From Alphaproteobacteria bacterium (GTDB lineage Bacteria; Pseudomonadota; Alphaproteobacteria; Thalassobaculales; Thalassobaculaceae): 64,000 nt of DNA. Both the position numbers and the translations under genes were made by a program. How positions within the stretch are numbered: the stretch's first letter is position 1; the number at the start of each line of letters is the position of its first letter. Below the pieces are notes generated by a model. The model did not search any database. It had not been told where the DNA came from and saw only the letters and a list, made by a program, of their open reading frames with translations. The stretch is from the NCBI GenBank assembly GCA_022822665.1, contig JAJEAR010000017.1, positions 57,443 through 121,442 of the forward strand, in the 5' to 3' direction. Below, in pieces: positions 1 through 9,521 of the stretch.

Positions 1-790
1 GTGTGCGGCCTCTTTCCGGCTGTGTGCGGCGCGCCTCGGCGTGGGCCCGTGCGGCGGCGCCGAAGGCTTCGAAGATGCGCTGGTTGTGCTCGTCGATGGG
101 GCGCGGCCATTCCGGGTGCCACTGCACCCCGAGCGCAAAGCCGGGTGCGGAGACGAGGCTGATCGCCTCGATGACGCCGTCAGGCGAGACGGCCTCCATC
201 CTGATGCCCGTGCCAAGCCTGTCCAGTCCCTGGGCGTGCAGGGAGTTGACCAGCATCCGGTCCGTGCCGGTGATCTCGCGCAGCACGCCGTCCGGAGCGA
301 GATCGACGCTGTGGGACGGGCGGTAACGCCGCGTCTGGTCATCCTCGTCACGCCGCATCCGGTGATCGAACAGTCCGTCGCTCTCGTGGAGACGCTGGTG
401 CAGGCTGCCGCCGAAGGCGACGTTCATCTCCTGGATTCCGAGGCAGATGCCGAGCACCGGGATGCCACGTTCGACGCAGGCGCGGATGACCGGCAGCATG
501 GTCGCGTCGCGGCGGGGGTCGTGCAGGGTCCCCTCGGCGCTGGGCTCGCCCCGGTAGTGGTGCGGTTCGACATTGGCGGCACCGCCGGTGAGCAGCAGCC
601 CGTCAAGAGCGTTGAGCCACGTTTCACGGATCCGGGGACCGGGCAGGGCCGGGAGCACCACCGGCGCACAGCCTCCGGGATCGACCACTGCCTGCAGGTA
701 CTTCTCGGCACAGCGGTGCGATGGCCGTCCGGATTCGTTCCCGCGCGACGCGGACACCCCGACCAGGGGCGGTGATGTGGCGCTCGGCAT
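1..790 (-). CDS. PuuD-like gamma-glutamyl hydrolase (class I glutamine amidotransferase fold), 3' end off window
   Basis: This is a class I glutamine-amidotransferase-like hydrolase of the peptidase C26/PuuD family, enzymes that cleave gamma-glutamyl amides such as gamma-glutamyl-GABA in polyamine breakdown. The frame opens at ATG 790 (MPSATSPPLVGV) and is still open at base 1, so about 263 residues are visible and the C-terminus is missing. The nucleophile elbow GICLGIQEMN places the catalytic Cys at residue 116, and GVQWHPEW supplies the catalytic His (225) and Glu (227). It diverges from the desaturase-family gene starting at 847, with only 56 bp between them. The substrate cannot be read from sequence; a role in polyamine or gamma-glutamyl compound turnover is inference. 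Confidence 0.85.
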   Translation of the reverse strand, partial: MPSATSPPLVGVSASRGNESGRPSHRCAEKYLQAVVDPGGCAPVVLPALPGPRIRETWLNALDGLLLTGGAANVEPHHYRGEPSAEGTLHDPRRDATMLPVIRACVERGIPVLGICLGIQEMNVAFGGSLHQRLHESDGLFDHRMRRDEDDQTRRYRPSHSVDLAPDGVLREITGTDRMLVNSLHAQGLDRLGTGIRMEAVSPDGVIEAISLVSAPGFALGVQWHPEWPRPIDEHNQRIFEAFGAAARAHAEARRTQPERGRT

Positions 791-846
791 GGTGTGCTCC
801 GCAGGCAGGAGGTGAAGACCGGGGCGAAGTCTGCCATACCTGCCGG

Positions 847-1665
847 ATGGAAGACACCGCATACGGGGTACTCGAGAACAAGGGCTACGTGACAGTCCTG
901 TGGCTGGCGCTGATGCTTGCCGGCGAACGGCTGTTGCCGGCGGTGGCCCGGCTCGGCGGCTGGTTGCGAATTCTGCGCAATGCCTGTCTGTGGGGGCTGA
1001 ACATCGGCCTGTCCCTGATCCTGGTGATCCCGTTGTCGTACTGGGCCGCCGATACCGCGCTAGACTGGCGCCCGGACTGGCTTGACGGCTGGACCGGACT
1101 CCTCGTCGATGTGCTGCTGCTCGACTTCCTCATCTACTGGTGGCACCGGGCAAACCACGTGGTTCCCGTGCTCTGGCGCTTCCACGAGATCCACCACCTG
1201 GACGAGTTTCTCGACGTTTCGTCCGCGGTCCGGTTCCACTTCGGCGAGGTGGCGCTGTCGGCGGTGTTCCGGGCAGTTGTTATCGTGCTGTTCGACATCT
1301 CGATCGTCTCGGTGCTGGTGTTCGAGACCCTGGTGCTGGCACTGGCCGCCTTCCACCATTCCAACCTTCGGCTCGCGCCCGGCCTCGAGCGGGGCCTTTC
1401 CCGCATCATCGTCACCCCGTCCATTCACTGGGTGCACCACCACGCGGTCCGCCGGGACACCGATTCGAACTACGCGACCATCCTGAGCCCGTGGGACCGG
1501 CTGTTCGGATCACGCAGTCCCACGACGAGAACCGCGGGGATGCCGATCGGTGTCGAGGGGGCACGCGACCATGGCTTCGGAATGCTCGTGGTCCGGCCGT
1601 TTCTTTCGCGGCGTCTCACCGAAACGAACTCGAGTCGTCCTCGAACTGGTCCTGGTCCACGATGA
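847..1665 (+). CDS. Sterol desaturase / fatty acid hydroxylase superfamily membrane protein
   Basis: A 272-residue integral membrane di-iron protein of the sterol desaturase/fatty acid hydroxylase superfamily. The three histidine boxes are visible: HRANH (HX3H), HEIHH (HX2HH) and, near the C-terminus, HWVHHH. Hydrophobic segments precede the first box and lie between the second and third. ATG 847 (MEDTAYGVLENK) is preferred over upstream in-frame starts because those would overlap the divergent hydrolase gene. Members hydroxylate or desaturate lipids, but the substrate here is unknown. Its 3' end overlaps the convergent lolA-like gene by about 50 bp. Confidence 0.85.
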   Translation: MEDTAYGVLENKGYVTVLWLALMLAGERLLPAVARLGGWLRILRNACLWGLNIGLSLILVIPLSYWAADTALDWRPDWLDGWTGLLVDVLLLDFLIYWWHRANHVVPVLWRFHEIHHLDEFLDVSSAVRFHFGEVALSAVFRAVVIVLFDISIVSVLVFETLVLALAAFHHSNLRLAPGLERGLSRIIVTPSIHWVHHHAVRRDTDSNYATILSPWDRLFGSRSPTTRTAGMPIGVEGARDHGFGMLVVRPFLSRRLTETNSSRPRTGPGPR

Positions 1666-2308
1666 AGAGGGAGCGTTCGAGTTCGACGTCACGCCGGATC
1701 TCGAACAGCGATACCCTGACTTCTAGTCCCTGGGCATCGGTGACCAGCCACTGTCGCAGCATGAGCGGCGAACGGCTGAACGACAGCCGCAGCGACCCGG
1801 CGTCCGGATCCTCGCGCGAACGGATCGTGACCTCGATGACCCGTTCCGTGCGTCTCGTCGCCGTCACCTCGTAAGCGCGTTCGAGGTCCACCTGCTCTGC
1901 GGTCAGCACCGAGAGCGGAGTGAGGTGCAGCGGGATGTTGTTGATCTGGCGCAGTTGGTGATCGACGACAACCAGGAACACGCCGTTGGAGATCAGTTCG
2001 AGGGTTCCCGGCGGTTCGTACTCGAACCGCATCAGACCGGGCCGCCTGAGCATGACCACCCCGGCGGCCGCGGCGCCCTCGCTGTCGTTCTGGATGAATT
2101 TTGCACGCAGGGTGGACAGGCCGTTGAGCCACCCCTCGACCTCGGCGATGACCTCGCGGCGCTCGGTGTCGCGGGCGGCGCTCTGCGCGGCGGACGGCTG
2201 CGGCGCACCCGTCGCCGCGGCCGTAAGCAGCAGGCCGGCCATCAGCAGCGCGCGTGCACGCCGCACTCCCGTGGCTGGTGCCGGGAGACGAACGGGCCGG
2301 TTCCGCAC
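1616..2308 (-). CDS. lolA: LolA-like outer-membrane lipoprotein carrier protein
   Basis: Periplasmic carrier of the LolA family, which takes lipoproteins from the LolCDE complex in the inner membrane to the outer membrane. After an Arg-rich n-region and a hydrophobic core (ALLMAGLLLTAAATG) the mature part carries the family pattern of strands, including LRAKFIQ, GVVMLRRPGLMRFEYEPP and the repeating beta strands to the C-terminus. The start is uncertain: GTG 2308, 8 bp past the ftsK stop, gives a long signal peptide; GTG 2266 gives a more typical one of about 30 residues. It is the last gene of an aminotransferase-ftsK-lolA operon, an order common in alphaproteobacteria. About 230 residues. 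Confidence 0.85.
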   Translation of the reverse strand: MRNRPVRLPAPATGVRRARALLMAGLLLTAAATGAPQPSAAQSAARDTERREVIAEVEGWLNGLSTLRAKFIQNDSEGAAAAGVVMLRRPGLMRFEYEPPGTLELISNGVFLVVVDHQLRQINNIPLHLTPLSVLTAEQVDLERAYEVTATRRTERVIEVTIRSREDPDAGSLRLSFSRSPLMLRQWLVTDAQGLEVRVSLFEIRRDVELERSLFIVDQDQFEDDSSSFR

Positions 2309-2315
2309 GGCAGTG

Positions 2316-4670
2316 TCAGGCGTCGTCGTGACTGCCGACCAGCACCTCGCGCTTGCCGACATGGTTCGCTGCACTGATCACGCCCTCGCTCTCCATCCGG
2401 TCGATGAGGGTGGCGGCGCGATTGTACCCGATCTTGAGTTCCCGCTGGATGAAGCTGGTCGACGCCTTGCGGGTCCGTGCGACGACGGCAACCGCCTGGT
2501 CGTAGAGGCTGTCGCCGCTGTCCTCCGATCCCAGACCGAACGTCTCGAGCGGATCGCCGACGGCGTCGTCCTGGGTGACTGTCTCGTCGTACTCCGGCGC
2601 ACCCTGGCTTCGCAGGTGTTCGACCACCGACTCGACCTCGGCGTCGGTGACGAACGGACCGTGCACCCGGACCAGGCGGCCTCCGCCGGCCATGTAGAGC
2701 ATGTCGCCCTGCCCGAGCAGCTGCTCGGCGCCCTGTTCGCCGAGAATGGTGCGGCTGTCGATCTTCGACGTGACCTGGAAGCTGATCCGTGTTGGAAAAT
2801 TGGCCTTGATGGTGCCGGTGATCACGTCAACCGACGGGCGCTGCGTGGCCATGATCACGTGGATACCGGCGGCACGCGCCATCTGGGCCAGCCGCTGCAC
2901 GGCTCCCTCGATCTCCTTGCCGGCCACCAGCATCAGGTCGGCAACCTCGTCGATCACGACGACGATGTGAGGCAACTGGTTCAGGTCGAGGATCTGGTCC
3001 TCGAACAGCGGCCTGCCGGTCTCGCCGTCGAACCCGACCTGTACACGGCGTTTCAGCACCTCGCCGCGGGCGCTGGCCTGGGCCAGCCGGGCGTTGTAGC
3101 TCTCGATATTGCGCACCCCGAGCTTGGACATGGCTCCGTAGCGCTTGACCATCTCGCCCACCGCCCACTTCAGGGCCACCACCGCCTTCCTGGGATCGGT
3201 GACCACCGGCGTGAGCAGGTGCGGAATGCCCTGGTAGATCGACAGTTCCAGCATCTTCGGGTCGATCATGATCAGTCGGCAGCGCTCCGGAGGCAGGGTG
3301 TAGAGCAGCGACAGGATCATGGTGTTGACCGCGACCGACTTGCCGGAACCGGTGGTCCCGGCAATCAGCAGGTGCGGCATGCTGGCGAGATCGACCACCA
3401 TGGGATCGCCGCCGATGTCGCAGCCGAGTGCAATCGGCAACCTGGCCGTACTCAGGCTGTAGGCCGGGGATTCGAGCATTTCGCGCAGGTACACGGTCCG
3501 CCGCCGCTTGTTGGGAAGCTCGATCCCGATCGCGTTCTGTCCCGGTATGCTGGCAAGCCTGACCGACAGGGCGGTCATGGACCGGGCGATGTCATCCGCC
3601 AGGCCGATGACGCGGGCGGCCCGGGTACCCCGCGCCGGTTCGAGTTCGTAGAGCGTGATGACCGGCCCGGTCCGGATATTCGCGATCTCTCCCTTGACCT
3701 TGTAATCCTTGAGCACCGCCTCGAGCATGCGGGCATTCGCTTCCAGCGTTTCGGGAGGTGACACGTCGCCGCGGCCCTGCTCACCGGACCCGAGCAGTCC
3801 GAGAGAGGGCAGCATGTGGCCATCGTTCGTCTCGAGATCAAGCACCTTCTGTTGCGGTGGCTTCGCGCGCTTCGATGTGCGGGCGGACTTGCGCCGCTTC
3901 GCCGGTGTTCCGGTGCGCAGCACCGGCTCCGGTGCCGGTTCGGGATCCTCGAACTCCTCGGCCGGCGCGGTCGCGGGTCCCGACAGGACGGGTTCGCGGC
4001 GTGACGTCCTGGTCCGTCGGGCCGGTCCGGCAGGCGGACGTGCGAACAGAGAGCGCGTTCCGAGCACCAGGGCAGCGACGGCGGCACGGGGCCACTGCCA
4101 TGCCAGGCGTTGCCACCACTCGAGCGAGATGCCGTGGTTCCATACCCCGAGCATGCCCGCAAGCAGTGCGAGTGCGACCGTGGCGAGGATCGGATGGGCC
4201 GCAAGCGACGTGTCGAGCCCCAGCAGGAAGGACAACAGCATGTCGCCGATGGCGCCCCCGAAACCCTGGTTGAGCGGCCAGGCCGCCGGGGCGGGCAGCC
4301 CGGATGCGAAGGCGGCGAACACGATCAGGGTCACCGGCAGCAGCAATACCCGCCGCAGTATCCGCGGGATCGTGCTGGTGAGCAGCAACTGCAGACCCCA
4401 GGCCGCGAGCACGGTCACCGGCAGGACCGCGGCGATCCCGAGGTACTGGAGCAGCAGGTCCGACGTCACCGAGCCGGTCAGCCCCAGCACGTTGGTGACG
4501 GTGCCGTCTCCCGCCGAGTTCAGGGACGGATCGGTGGAGGAATAGGTGAGAAGTGCCGCGGCGAGGGCTGCAACCAGCGCCAGGAATCCCAGTCCGGCCA
4601 GGCCCGTGAGGCATCGCCGGATGCCGTGGCGCAGGATGTCGGGGAGCAGGTCGGACGTGTCGGTGGTCAT
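2316..4670 (-). CDS. ftsK: DNA translocase FtsK
   Basis: Septal DNA translocase that pumps chromosome ends and activates XerCD at division. The 784-residue protein has an N-terminal membrane domain with about four transmembrane segments (residues 15-190), a low-complexity linker rich in Pro/Arg/Lys, then the RecA-like motor with Walker A GTTGSGKSVAVN near residue 437 and Walker B VVVIDEVADLM near 570. A C-terminal winged-helix gamma domain (about residues 715-780) would read KOPS-like sequences. The linker is short compared with enteric FtsK, as usual for alphaproteobacteria. ATG 4670 (MTTDTSDLLPD) fits the start of the membrane domain; upstream in-frame codons would run into the aminotransferase gene. 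Confidence 0.97.
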   Translation of the reverse strand: MTTDTSDLLPDILRHGIRRCLTGLAGLGFLALVAALAAALLTYSSTDPSLNSAGDGTVTNVLGLTGSVTSDLLLQYLGIAAVLPVTVLAAWGLQLLLTSTIPRILRRVLLLPVTLIVFAAFASGLPAPAAWPLNQGFGGAIGDMLLSFLLGLDTSLAAHPILATVALALLAGMLGVWNHGISLEWWQRLAWQWPRAAVAALVLGTRSLFARPPAGPARRTRTSRREPVLSGPATAPAEEFEDPEPAPEPVLRTGTPAKRRKSARTSKRAKPPQQKVLDLETNDGHMLPSLGLLGSGEQGRGDVSPPETLEANARMLEAVLKDYKVKGEIANIRTGPVITLYELEPARGTRAARVIGLADDIARSMTALSVRLASIPGQNAIGIELPNKRRRTVYLREMLESPAYSLSTARLPIALGCDIGGDPMVVDLASMPHLLIAGTTGSGKSVAVNTMILSLLYTLPPERCRLIMIDPKMLELSIYQGIPHLLTPVVTDPRKAVVALKWAVGEMVKRYGAMSKLGVRNIESYNARLAQASARGEVLKRRVQVGFDGETGRPLFEDQILDLNQLPHIVVVIDEVADLMLVAGKEIEGAVQRLAQMARAAGIHVIMATQRPSVDVITGTIKANFPTRISFQVTSKIDSRTILGEQGAEQLLGQGDMLYMAGGGRLVRVHGPFVTDAEVESVVEHLRSQGAPEYDETVTQDDAVGDPLETFGLGSEDSGDSLYDQAVAVVARTRKASTSFIQRELKIGYNRAATLIDRMESEGVISAANHVGKREVLVGSHDDA

Positions 4671-4710
4671 GGCCTTGGTCCTCGTGCGAATCAGGGCATC
4701 CCGGTGCCGG

Positions 4711-5910
4711 TCACTTGCCGAAGAGCATGTCCGCGAGCCTGGTGAGTCCGGCGCGCGTGGTCTCGGCGTCATTGACCAGGGCAATGCGCAGGTAGGGCAG
4801 GCCCGGGTTGCGCCCGTCGGCGTCCTCGCGCGCCATCAGCGCGCCGGGAACGGTCTTCACCGCGGCCTCGCGCCACAGTCTGCGGGCAGCCTCCATGCCG
4901 TCGCCGACGTCCAGCCACAGGAAGAATCCAGATGGCGGAATGAACACGTCTGTGCGCGACGCGAGCACTTCCTCGGCGATCTCGAAGTTGCGGGCGTAGT
5001 GCGCACGGTTGCCCACAACGTGATCGTCGTCGTTCCACAGGGCGGTCGAGGCGTGGAGGACCGGCAACGGCAGCGGCACCCCGCCGAAGGTGACAAACTG
5101 TTGATAACGGCGGATGATCGCCGGATCCCCGACCAGGAAACCGGAGCGAAACCCCGGCGCGTTGGAGCGTTTCGACAGCGAGTGGAACGAGACCAGGTTC
5201 GCGAGATCGTCGTCGAACGCTCCCTCGGTCTGCAGCCCGCCGAACGGCGGTTCGCCCCGGTATATCTCGCAGTAGCACTCGTCCAGCGCCAGCACGAAGT
5301 CGTGCCTGCGCGCAAGGAGCAGCGCGCGTCGCAGGTACTCCGGCCCGGCCTGGGTTCCCTGCGGGTTAGCCGGTGTGCACAGGTAGAACACCGAGGTGCG
5401 CGCCAGCAACTCGTCATCAAGCGCATCGAGATCGGGCAGGTGGTTGTGTTCGGCCGGGGTCGGCAGGTAGATCGGTTCGGCACCGCCCGCGATCGCGGCA
5501 CCCTGGTAGACATGGTAGAACGGGTTGGGAATAAGCACCGCCGGGCGCTGGCCGTTCTTTTGCGGGGGTGTGCAGACGAAACCCATCTGGTAGAGCGGCG
5601 CCCGGGTGCCCGAGGTCGGGATCACGTGACGTTCGGGATCGAGACTGTCCGGCGCGAGCGCGAACCGGCGGGTGAGCCAGTTCACCACCGCGGTACGGAA
5701 CGCGATGTCTCCCGCGGGTGGAGGATACCTGTTCCACAGAGCGGCATGTTCGGCAAGCGCATCGGTTCCTAGATCGGGCACCGGCAGTTGCGGTTCGCCG
5801 ATCGACAGCAGGATCGGCGGCTCGTTCGAAACCGGCGGCTCGGTACCGAGGATCGCGTTCAGACGAGCGAAGGTATACTGGTCGAACGGTTCAAGGGCCG
5901 GGTTCAGCAT
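4711..5910 (-). CDS. Class I/II aminotransferase, DapC-like
   Basis: PLP-dependent fold type I aminotransferase of 399 residues, closest in pattern to the DapC type that transaminates N-succinyl-L,L-diaminopimelate in lysine and peptidoglycan precursor synthesis. The PLP-binding Lys lies in SLSKRSNAPGFRSGF near residue 246. Other family marks are the NPFYHVY and TPANPQGT segments and the aspartate in ALDECYCEIY. It is the first gene of the operon that continues into ftsK (40 bp downstream) and lolA, with a good promoter just upstream. The exact amino donor and acceptor are inferred from family and context, so no symbol is assigned. Confidence 0.88.
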   Translation of the reverse strand: MLNPALEPFDQYTFARLNAILGTEPPVSNEPPILLSIGEPQLPVPDLGTDALAEHAALWNRYPPPAGDIAFRTAVVNWLTRRFALAPDSLDPERHVIPTSGTRAPLYQMGFVCTPPQKNGQRPAVLIPNPFYHVYQGAAIAGGAEPIYLPTPAEHNHLPDLDALDDELLARTSVFYLCTPANPQGTQAGPEYLRRALLLARRHDFVLALDECYCEIYRGEPPFGGLQTEGAFDDDLANLVSFHSLSKRSNAPGFRSGFLVGDPAIIRRYQQFVTFGGVPLPLPVLHASTALWNDDDHVVGNRAHYARNFEIAEEVLASRTDVFIPPSGFFLWLDVGDGMEAARRLWREAAVKTVPGALMAREDADGRNPGLPYLRIALVNDAETTRAGLTRLADMLFGK

Positions 5911-5951
5911 AGCAGTATCCGTGCGGTCTCGACTGGGTCGACAACCGCTTG

Positions 5952-5980
5952 AGTATAGGGTGCGCGCAGTTAAGCAACAA
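5952..5980 (-). promoter_or_regulatory. Candidate sigma-70 promoter for the aminotransferase-ftsK-lolA operon
   Basis: On the minus strand a TTGTTG box (5980-5975) is followed after 17 bp by TATACT (5957-5952). The -10 box matches the consensus at 5 of 6 positions and the spacing is ideal; the -35 is weak. Transcription would begin about 35 nt upstream of the ATG at 5910. Confidence 0.55.
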
Positions 5981-6616
5981 CTTTAATCGTGCCCGGTAAC
6001 CTGATGGACTCCGGTCCGGCCCGTGGTGCAGGACCGGCTGTGAGCGGGTCATCGGGCAGCGCCGCCCGGGTTCCCCCGTGCGCGAAGAGACGCGGCCTGT
6101 CCGGGTGCCGGGCCATGTGCGTTCCGGCGGGACGGCTGCCATGCGCGGGCTCGATCGCGCGATTCGCTTCCCGGGCACGCGGGCCGTTGCGGTCGGGGAG
6201 GTCAGGACCGGACACCGTCGGTGTGACCGTGCCGGGTGGGTGACAGGTGTTCCGCACCTTCGGCGTCTTGGCCGGTTCGAGCGCGCACTCTCTCGTCGAC
6301 CGGGCCGGAGGGCAGTCACCCGGGCCCGGGTCAGTGGAGTTCGAGGCCGTGACGGCAGCACTGACCGGGTCCCGGGTCACGGTCCCCGAAGTCCGCACAC
6401 TTCCCGGTGCGGGAGGTTCGACCCTGCAGGGCGTCGCACGTCCAGGTCCGGGCCTGCCGGAATTCAGAAACCGGGGACCGGCGCTCGCGCCGATCTCCAC
6501 AGTGTTGCCGGAGACCGGACGTCAATCCGATCGGCGCGAGCTCGCTGATCCGGCTTGCACGGCGCATCGCCCTGCGTTCCGGTTGCGCCGGGGAAAGGGA
6601 GAGGCTCTGAGCCTCG
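5981..6616. other. Intergenic stretch without a recognisable gene
   Basis: About 640 bp of very GC-rich sequence between the operon promoter and the toxin-antitoxin operator. Open frames exist on both strands, but their translations are Pro/Arg/Gly-rich, match no family I recognise, and have no credible ribosome-binding sites. I see no gene here. Confidence 0.5.
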
Positions 6617-6639
6617 AGGGTGGCATATTGTGCCACCCT
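6617..6639 (+). promoter_or_regulatory. Palindromic operator of the ParDE operon
   Basis: A perfect inverted repeat with 9-bp arms, AGGGTGGCA and TGCCACCCT, around the 5-bp spacer TATTG lies 39 bp before the ParD start. ParD-type antitoxins are ribbon-helix-helix repressors that bind palindromes overlapping their own promoter, so this is the expected autoregulatory site. The TATTG spacer and following TATGTT could form part of the -10 region. Confidence 0.65.
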
Positions 6640-6677
6640 GGGATATGTTCGCGGTAGAACAACCGGGGAATCAGACC

Positions 6678-6959
6678 ATGCCGGCAAGCCATGCCCGGAA
6701 CGTCGCCCTCACGAACGAACTTGTCCGCTTCATCGACGATCTCGTGGCGGGCGGCACTTACAACAATGCAAGCGAAGTCGTGCGCGATGCGTTACGCGAG
6801 CTGCAACGGCGCAGGTACGCCGACCAGTTGACGGAGATCCGCTCGCGGATCGGCGCCGGGCTCGCGCAACTCGACCGTGGTGAGGGCCGCGACGGCGCGC
6901 CCGCTACGGTACTGGGCGAATTGCTTGAGAAAGCGAAGCGCCCGCACGGCGAGCGATGA
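6678..6959 (+). CDS. parD: ParD-family antitoxin
   Basis: Small type II antitoxin of 93 residues. The N-terminal half is a ribbon-helix-helix DNA-binding domain (NVALTNELVRFIDDLVAGG followed by YNNASEVVRDALREL, residues 6-45), and the Glu/Arg-rich C-terminal tail wraps the ParE toxin. ATG 6678 fits the family N-terminus. Its last four bases overlap the start of parE (ATGA), so the two are translationally coupled, and a palindrome just upstream suggests autorepression. Confidence 0.93.
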   Translation: MPASHARNVALTNELVRFIDDLVAGGTYNNASEVVRDALRELQRRRYADQLTEIRSRIGAGLAQLDRGEGRDGAPATVLGELLEKAKRPHGER

Positions 6960-7294
6960 AGCGAGTTGTCTTTGCGCCAGCCGCGCTTGACCGGCTGGCC
7001 GACATCTTCGCTTGGACAATCGAAAGGTTCGGTGAGGTGCGGGCCGAAGCGTACGCGGCGCAACTGGCGGAACGAATTGACGCGCTCGCCGCTGGAACCG
7101 GTCCCAAGGCGCGGTCCTGCGAGCGGCTGATGCACGGCGTGCGCGACGCCCCGGGGCTATCCTTCTATCGCGAGGGCTCACATTGCCTGATCCTGCGCGA
7201 GAAGGCGGAGACGCTCGAAGTAGTCGAGATCTTCCATGAGAGGATGAACATCGAGGCACACCTGAAACGGCTGATTGCGTCAGATCGGACGTGA
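6956..7294 (+). CDS. parE: ParE-family toxin (RelE/ParE superfamily)
   Basis: Type II toxin of 112 residues from the RelE/ParE superfamily. The sequence has the family layout: an N-terminal strand (KRVVFAPAALDRLADIFAW), a helical hairpin, and C-terminal strands (RDAPGLSFYREGSHCLILREK, then VVEIFHERMN). ParE members poison DNA gyrase; RelE members cleave mRNA. The ParD-type partner favours the gyrase group. It overlaps parD by 4 bp. Confidence 0.92.
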   Translation: MKRVVFAPAALDRLADIFAWTIERFGEVRAEAYAAQLAERIDALAAGTGPKARSCERLMHGVRDAPGLSFYREGSHCLILREKAETLEVVEIFHERMNIEAHLKRLIASDRT

Positions 7295-7606
7295 GTGCGA
7301 GGGGTGCGAACGAGGTTCGTTCCCGGCCCCACGGTCTGGAGCAAACGGCGGGACAATGCCGGACACTTCATCCCGGGATGACACGCCCGTGACCGCGCGG
7401 CTGGTGCGGACCGCCGGCCGCAACAGCGGCGGCGAACCCTGGATGGCGTCGGGACCGGTGAAGCCCGCAAAGCGGGCGGATGGACAGGTCGGTACCGGCC
7501 TGGTTTTCCGATGCCGGACCAGCCGGGTGCCGCGACCTGCAGCGTCCGGCTCCCACAACCGTGGCGTCGTGCACCGGCCAGGCGGGCACCTCCACTTTCG
7601 GTGACG
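7295..7606. other. Short intergenic stretch, no gene seen
   Basis: About 310 bp between the toxin gene and the hairpin behind amtB. Both flanking genes end here convergently. No convincing frame, RNA gene or repeat was seen. Confidence 0.5.
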
Positions 7607-7651
7607 CGGTCCGGCCCGGCGGCTGGGAGAAGCTCCGCCGGGCCGGGACCG
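7607..7651 (-). terminator. Strong hairpin just downstream of amtB
   Basis: Arms at 7607-7622 and 7635-7651 pair almost perfectly (16 bp with one bulged G) around a 12-nt loop, starting 5 bp after the amtB stop. It is placed as a transcription terminator would be, but no T-run follows on the minus strand, so it may instead be rho-assisted or protect the mRNA 3' end. Confidence 0.4.
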
Positions 7652-7655
7652 GGCC

Positions 7656-8990
7656 TCAGATGGTCTGGGACCCCTGCCCGAATTCCGGGTAGGCATCCAT
7701 CCCGCACTCTGACCGATCGAGCCCCGTGCTCTCCTCGTCTTCCTCGGGCCGCACCCCGATGGTGACCTTGAGAGCAAGCCAGACAAGGGCGCTGGCTATG
7801 AAGGTGAAGGCACCGATGGCGGCGATGCCCACCAACTGGGTTCCGATGGTCGCCTCGGAATTGCTGAAGACGACCGCAATGGTGCCCCAGATGCCGCACA
7901 GCAGGTGAACCGGGATCGCGCCGACCACGTCGTCGATCCTGAGCCTGTCGAGCAGCGGGACGGACACGACAACCAGGACCCCGCCGATGGCGCCGATGAC
8001 GACCGCAAGACCAGGCGCCGGCATCAGCGGTTCGGCGGTGATGGCGACCAGTCCACCAAGCGCCCCGTTCAGTGCCAGGGTAAGGTCGATCTTGCTGTAG
8101 ATGATCCGTGTGAGAACCATGGCGGCGACCACGCCCGCGGCGGCCGCAAGGTTGGTGTTGATGTAGATCGCGGCGATCGAGGCCGCGTCGGCACCGGTCC
8201 CGAGAGCCAGCTGCGAGCCGCCGTTGAACCCGAACCAGCCCATCCACAGGATGAAGGTGCCGAGGGTGGCGAGCGGCAGGTTCGACCCCGGCATCGGGGT
8301 TGCCCGCCCGTCGGCGCCAAACCGGCCGCGGCGGGCGCCGATCACCAGTGCGCCGGCGAGCGCCGCCCAGCCACCGACAGAGTGGACGATGGTGGATCCG
8401 GCGAAGTCGGAGAACCCGCGTTCCGACAGCCAGCCGCCGCCCCAGGTCCAGGAGCCCTGGATCGGGTAGATGATCGCGGTCAGGATCACGATGAAGATCA
8501 GGAACGGCAGCACCCTGACCCGTTCGGCGACCGTGCCGGAGACGATGGACCCGGCGGCGGCAACGAAGACCATCTGGAAGAACCAGTCGGAACCGGACGC
8601 GTAGACGTTGCCCTCGTCGGCAACGAACCCGTCGGGCGTCAGCGACGGGTCGGACGCGCTCCACGGTCCGGGAGCACCGATCAGCCCTCCGTCGACCCCG
8701 CTGTACATGAGGTTGTACCCGATCAGCCAGAAGGTGAGGCCGGCCACCGAATACAGGCCGATGTTCTTGGTGCACTGCACCGTGGTGTTGCGCGAACGCA
8801 CCAGGCCGGCCTCGAGCATGCAGAAACCGGCGGCCATCCACATGACGAGGAAGCCGTGAACCAGGAATGAGAGCGTGTTGAATATGTACGCCGTTTCCGC
8901 GGAGACGGCTGCCGAAGCCGCGCCGCAGACCATCACGGTGGAGATGCCGGCGGCGAGGCAGAAGACCATGCAGGTCCTGAACCTGTTCAT
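7656..8990 (-). CDS. amtB: Ammonium transporter AmtB
   Basis: Ammonium channel of the Amt/Rh family, 444 residues, with an N-terminal signal-like segment followed by the usual eleven membrane spans. The two pore histidines are present in STIVHSVGGWAAL and GAIPVHLLCGIWG. A consensus-quality ribosome-binding site (AGGAGG) precedes ATG 8990. It lies 13 bp after glnK, the canonical glnK-amtB operon, so PII can block the channel when nitrogen is plentiful. This is the housekeeping copy; a second, divergent amt lies at 47342. Confidence 0.96.
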   Translation of the reverse strand: MNRFRTCMVFCLAAGISTVMVCGAASAAVSAETAYIFNTLSFLVHGFLVMWMAAGFCMLEAGLVRSRNTTVQCTKNIGLYSVAGLTFWLIGYNLMYSGVDGGLIGAPGPWSASDPSLTPDGFVADEGNVYASGSDWFFQMVFVAAAGSIVSGTVAERVRVLPFLIFIVILTAIIYPIQGSWTWGGGWLSERGFSDFAGSTIVHSVGGWAALAGALVIGARRGRFGADGRATPMPGSNLPLATLGTFILWMGWFGFNGGSQLALGTGADAASIAAIYINTNLAAAAGVVAAMVLTRIIYSKIDLTLALNGALGGLVAITAEPLMPAPGLAVVIGAIGGVLVVVSVPLLDRLRIDDVVGAIPVHLLCGIWGTIAVVFSNSEATIGTQLVGIAAIGAFTFIASALVWLALKVTIGVRPEEDEESTGLDRSECGMDAYPEFGQGSQTI

Positions 8991-9003
8991 TTCTCGTGTC
9001 CTC

Positions 9004-9521
<518 letters not shown>

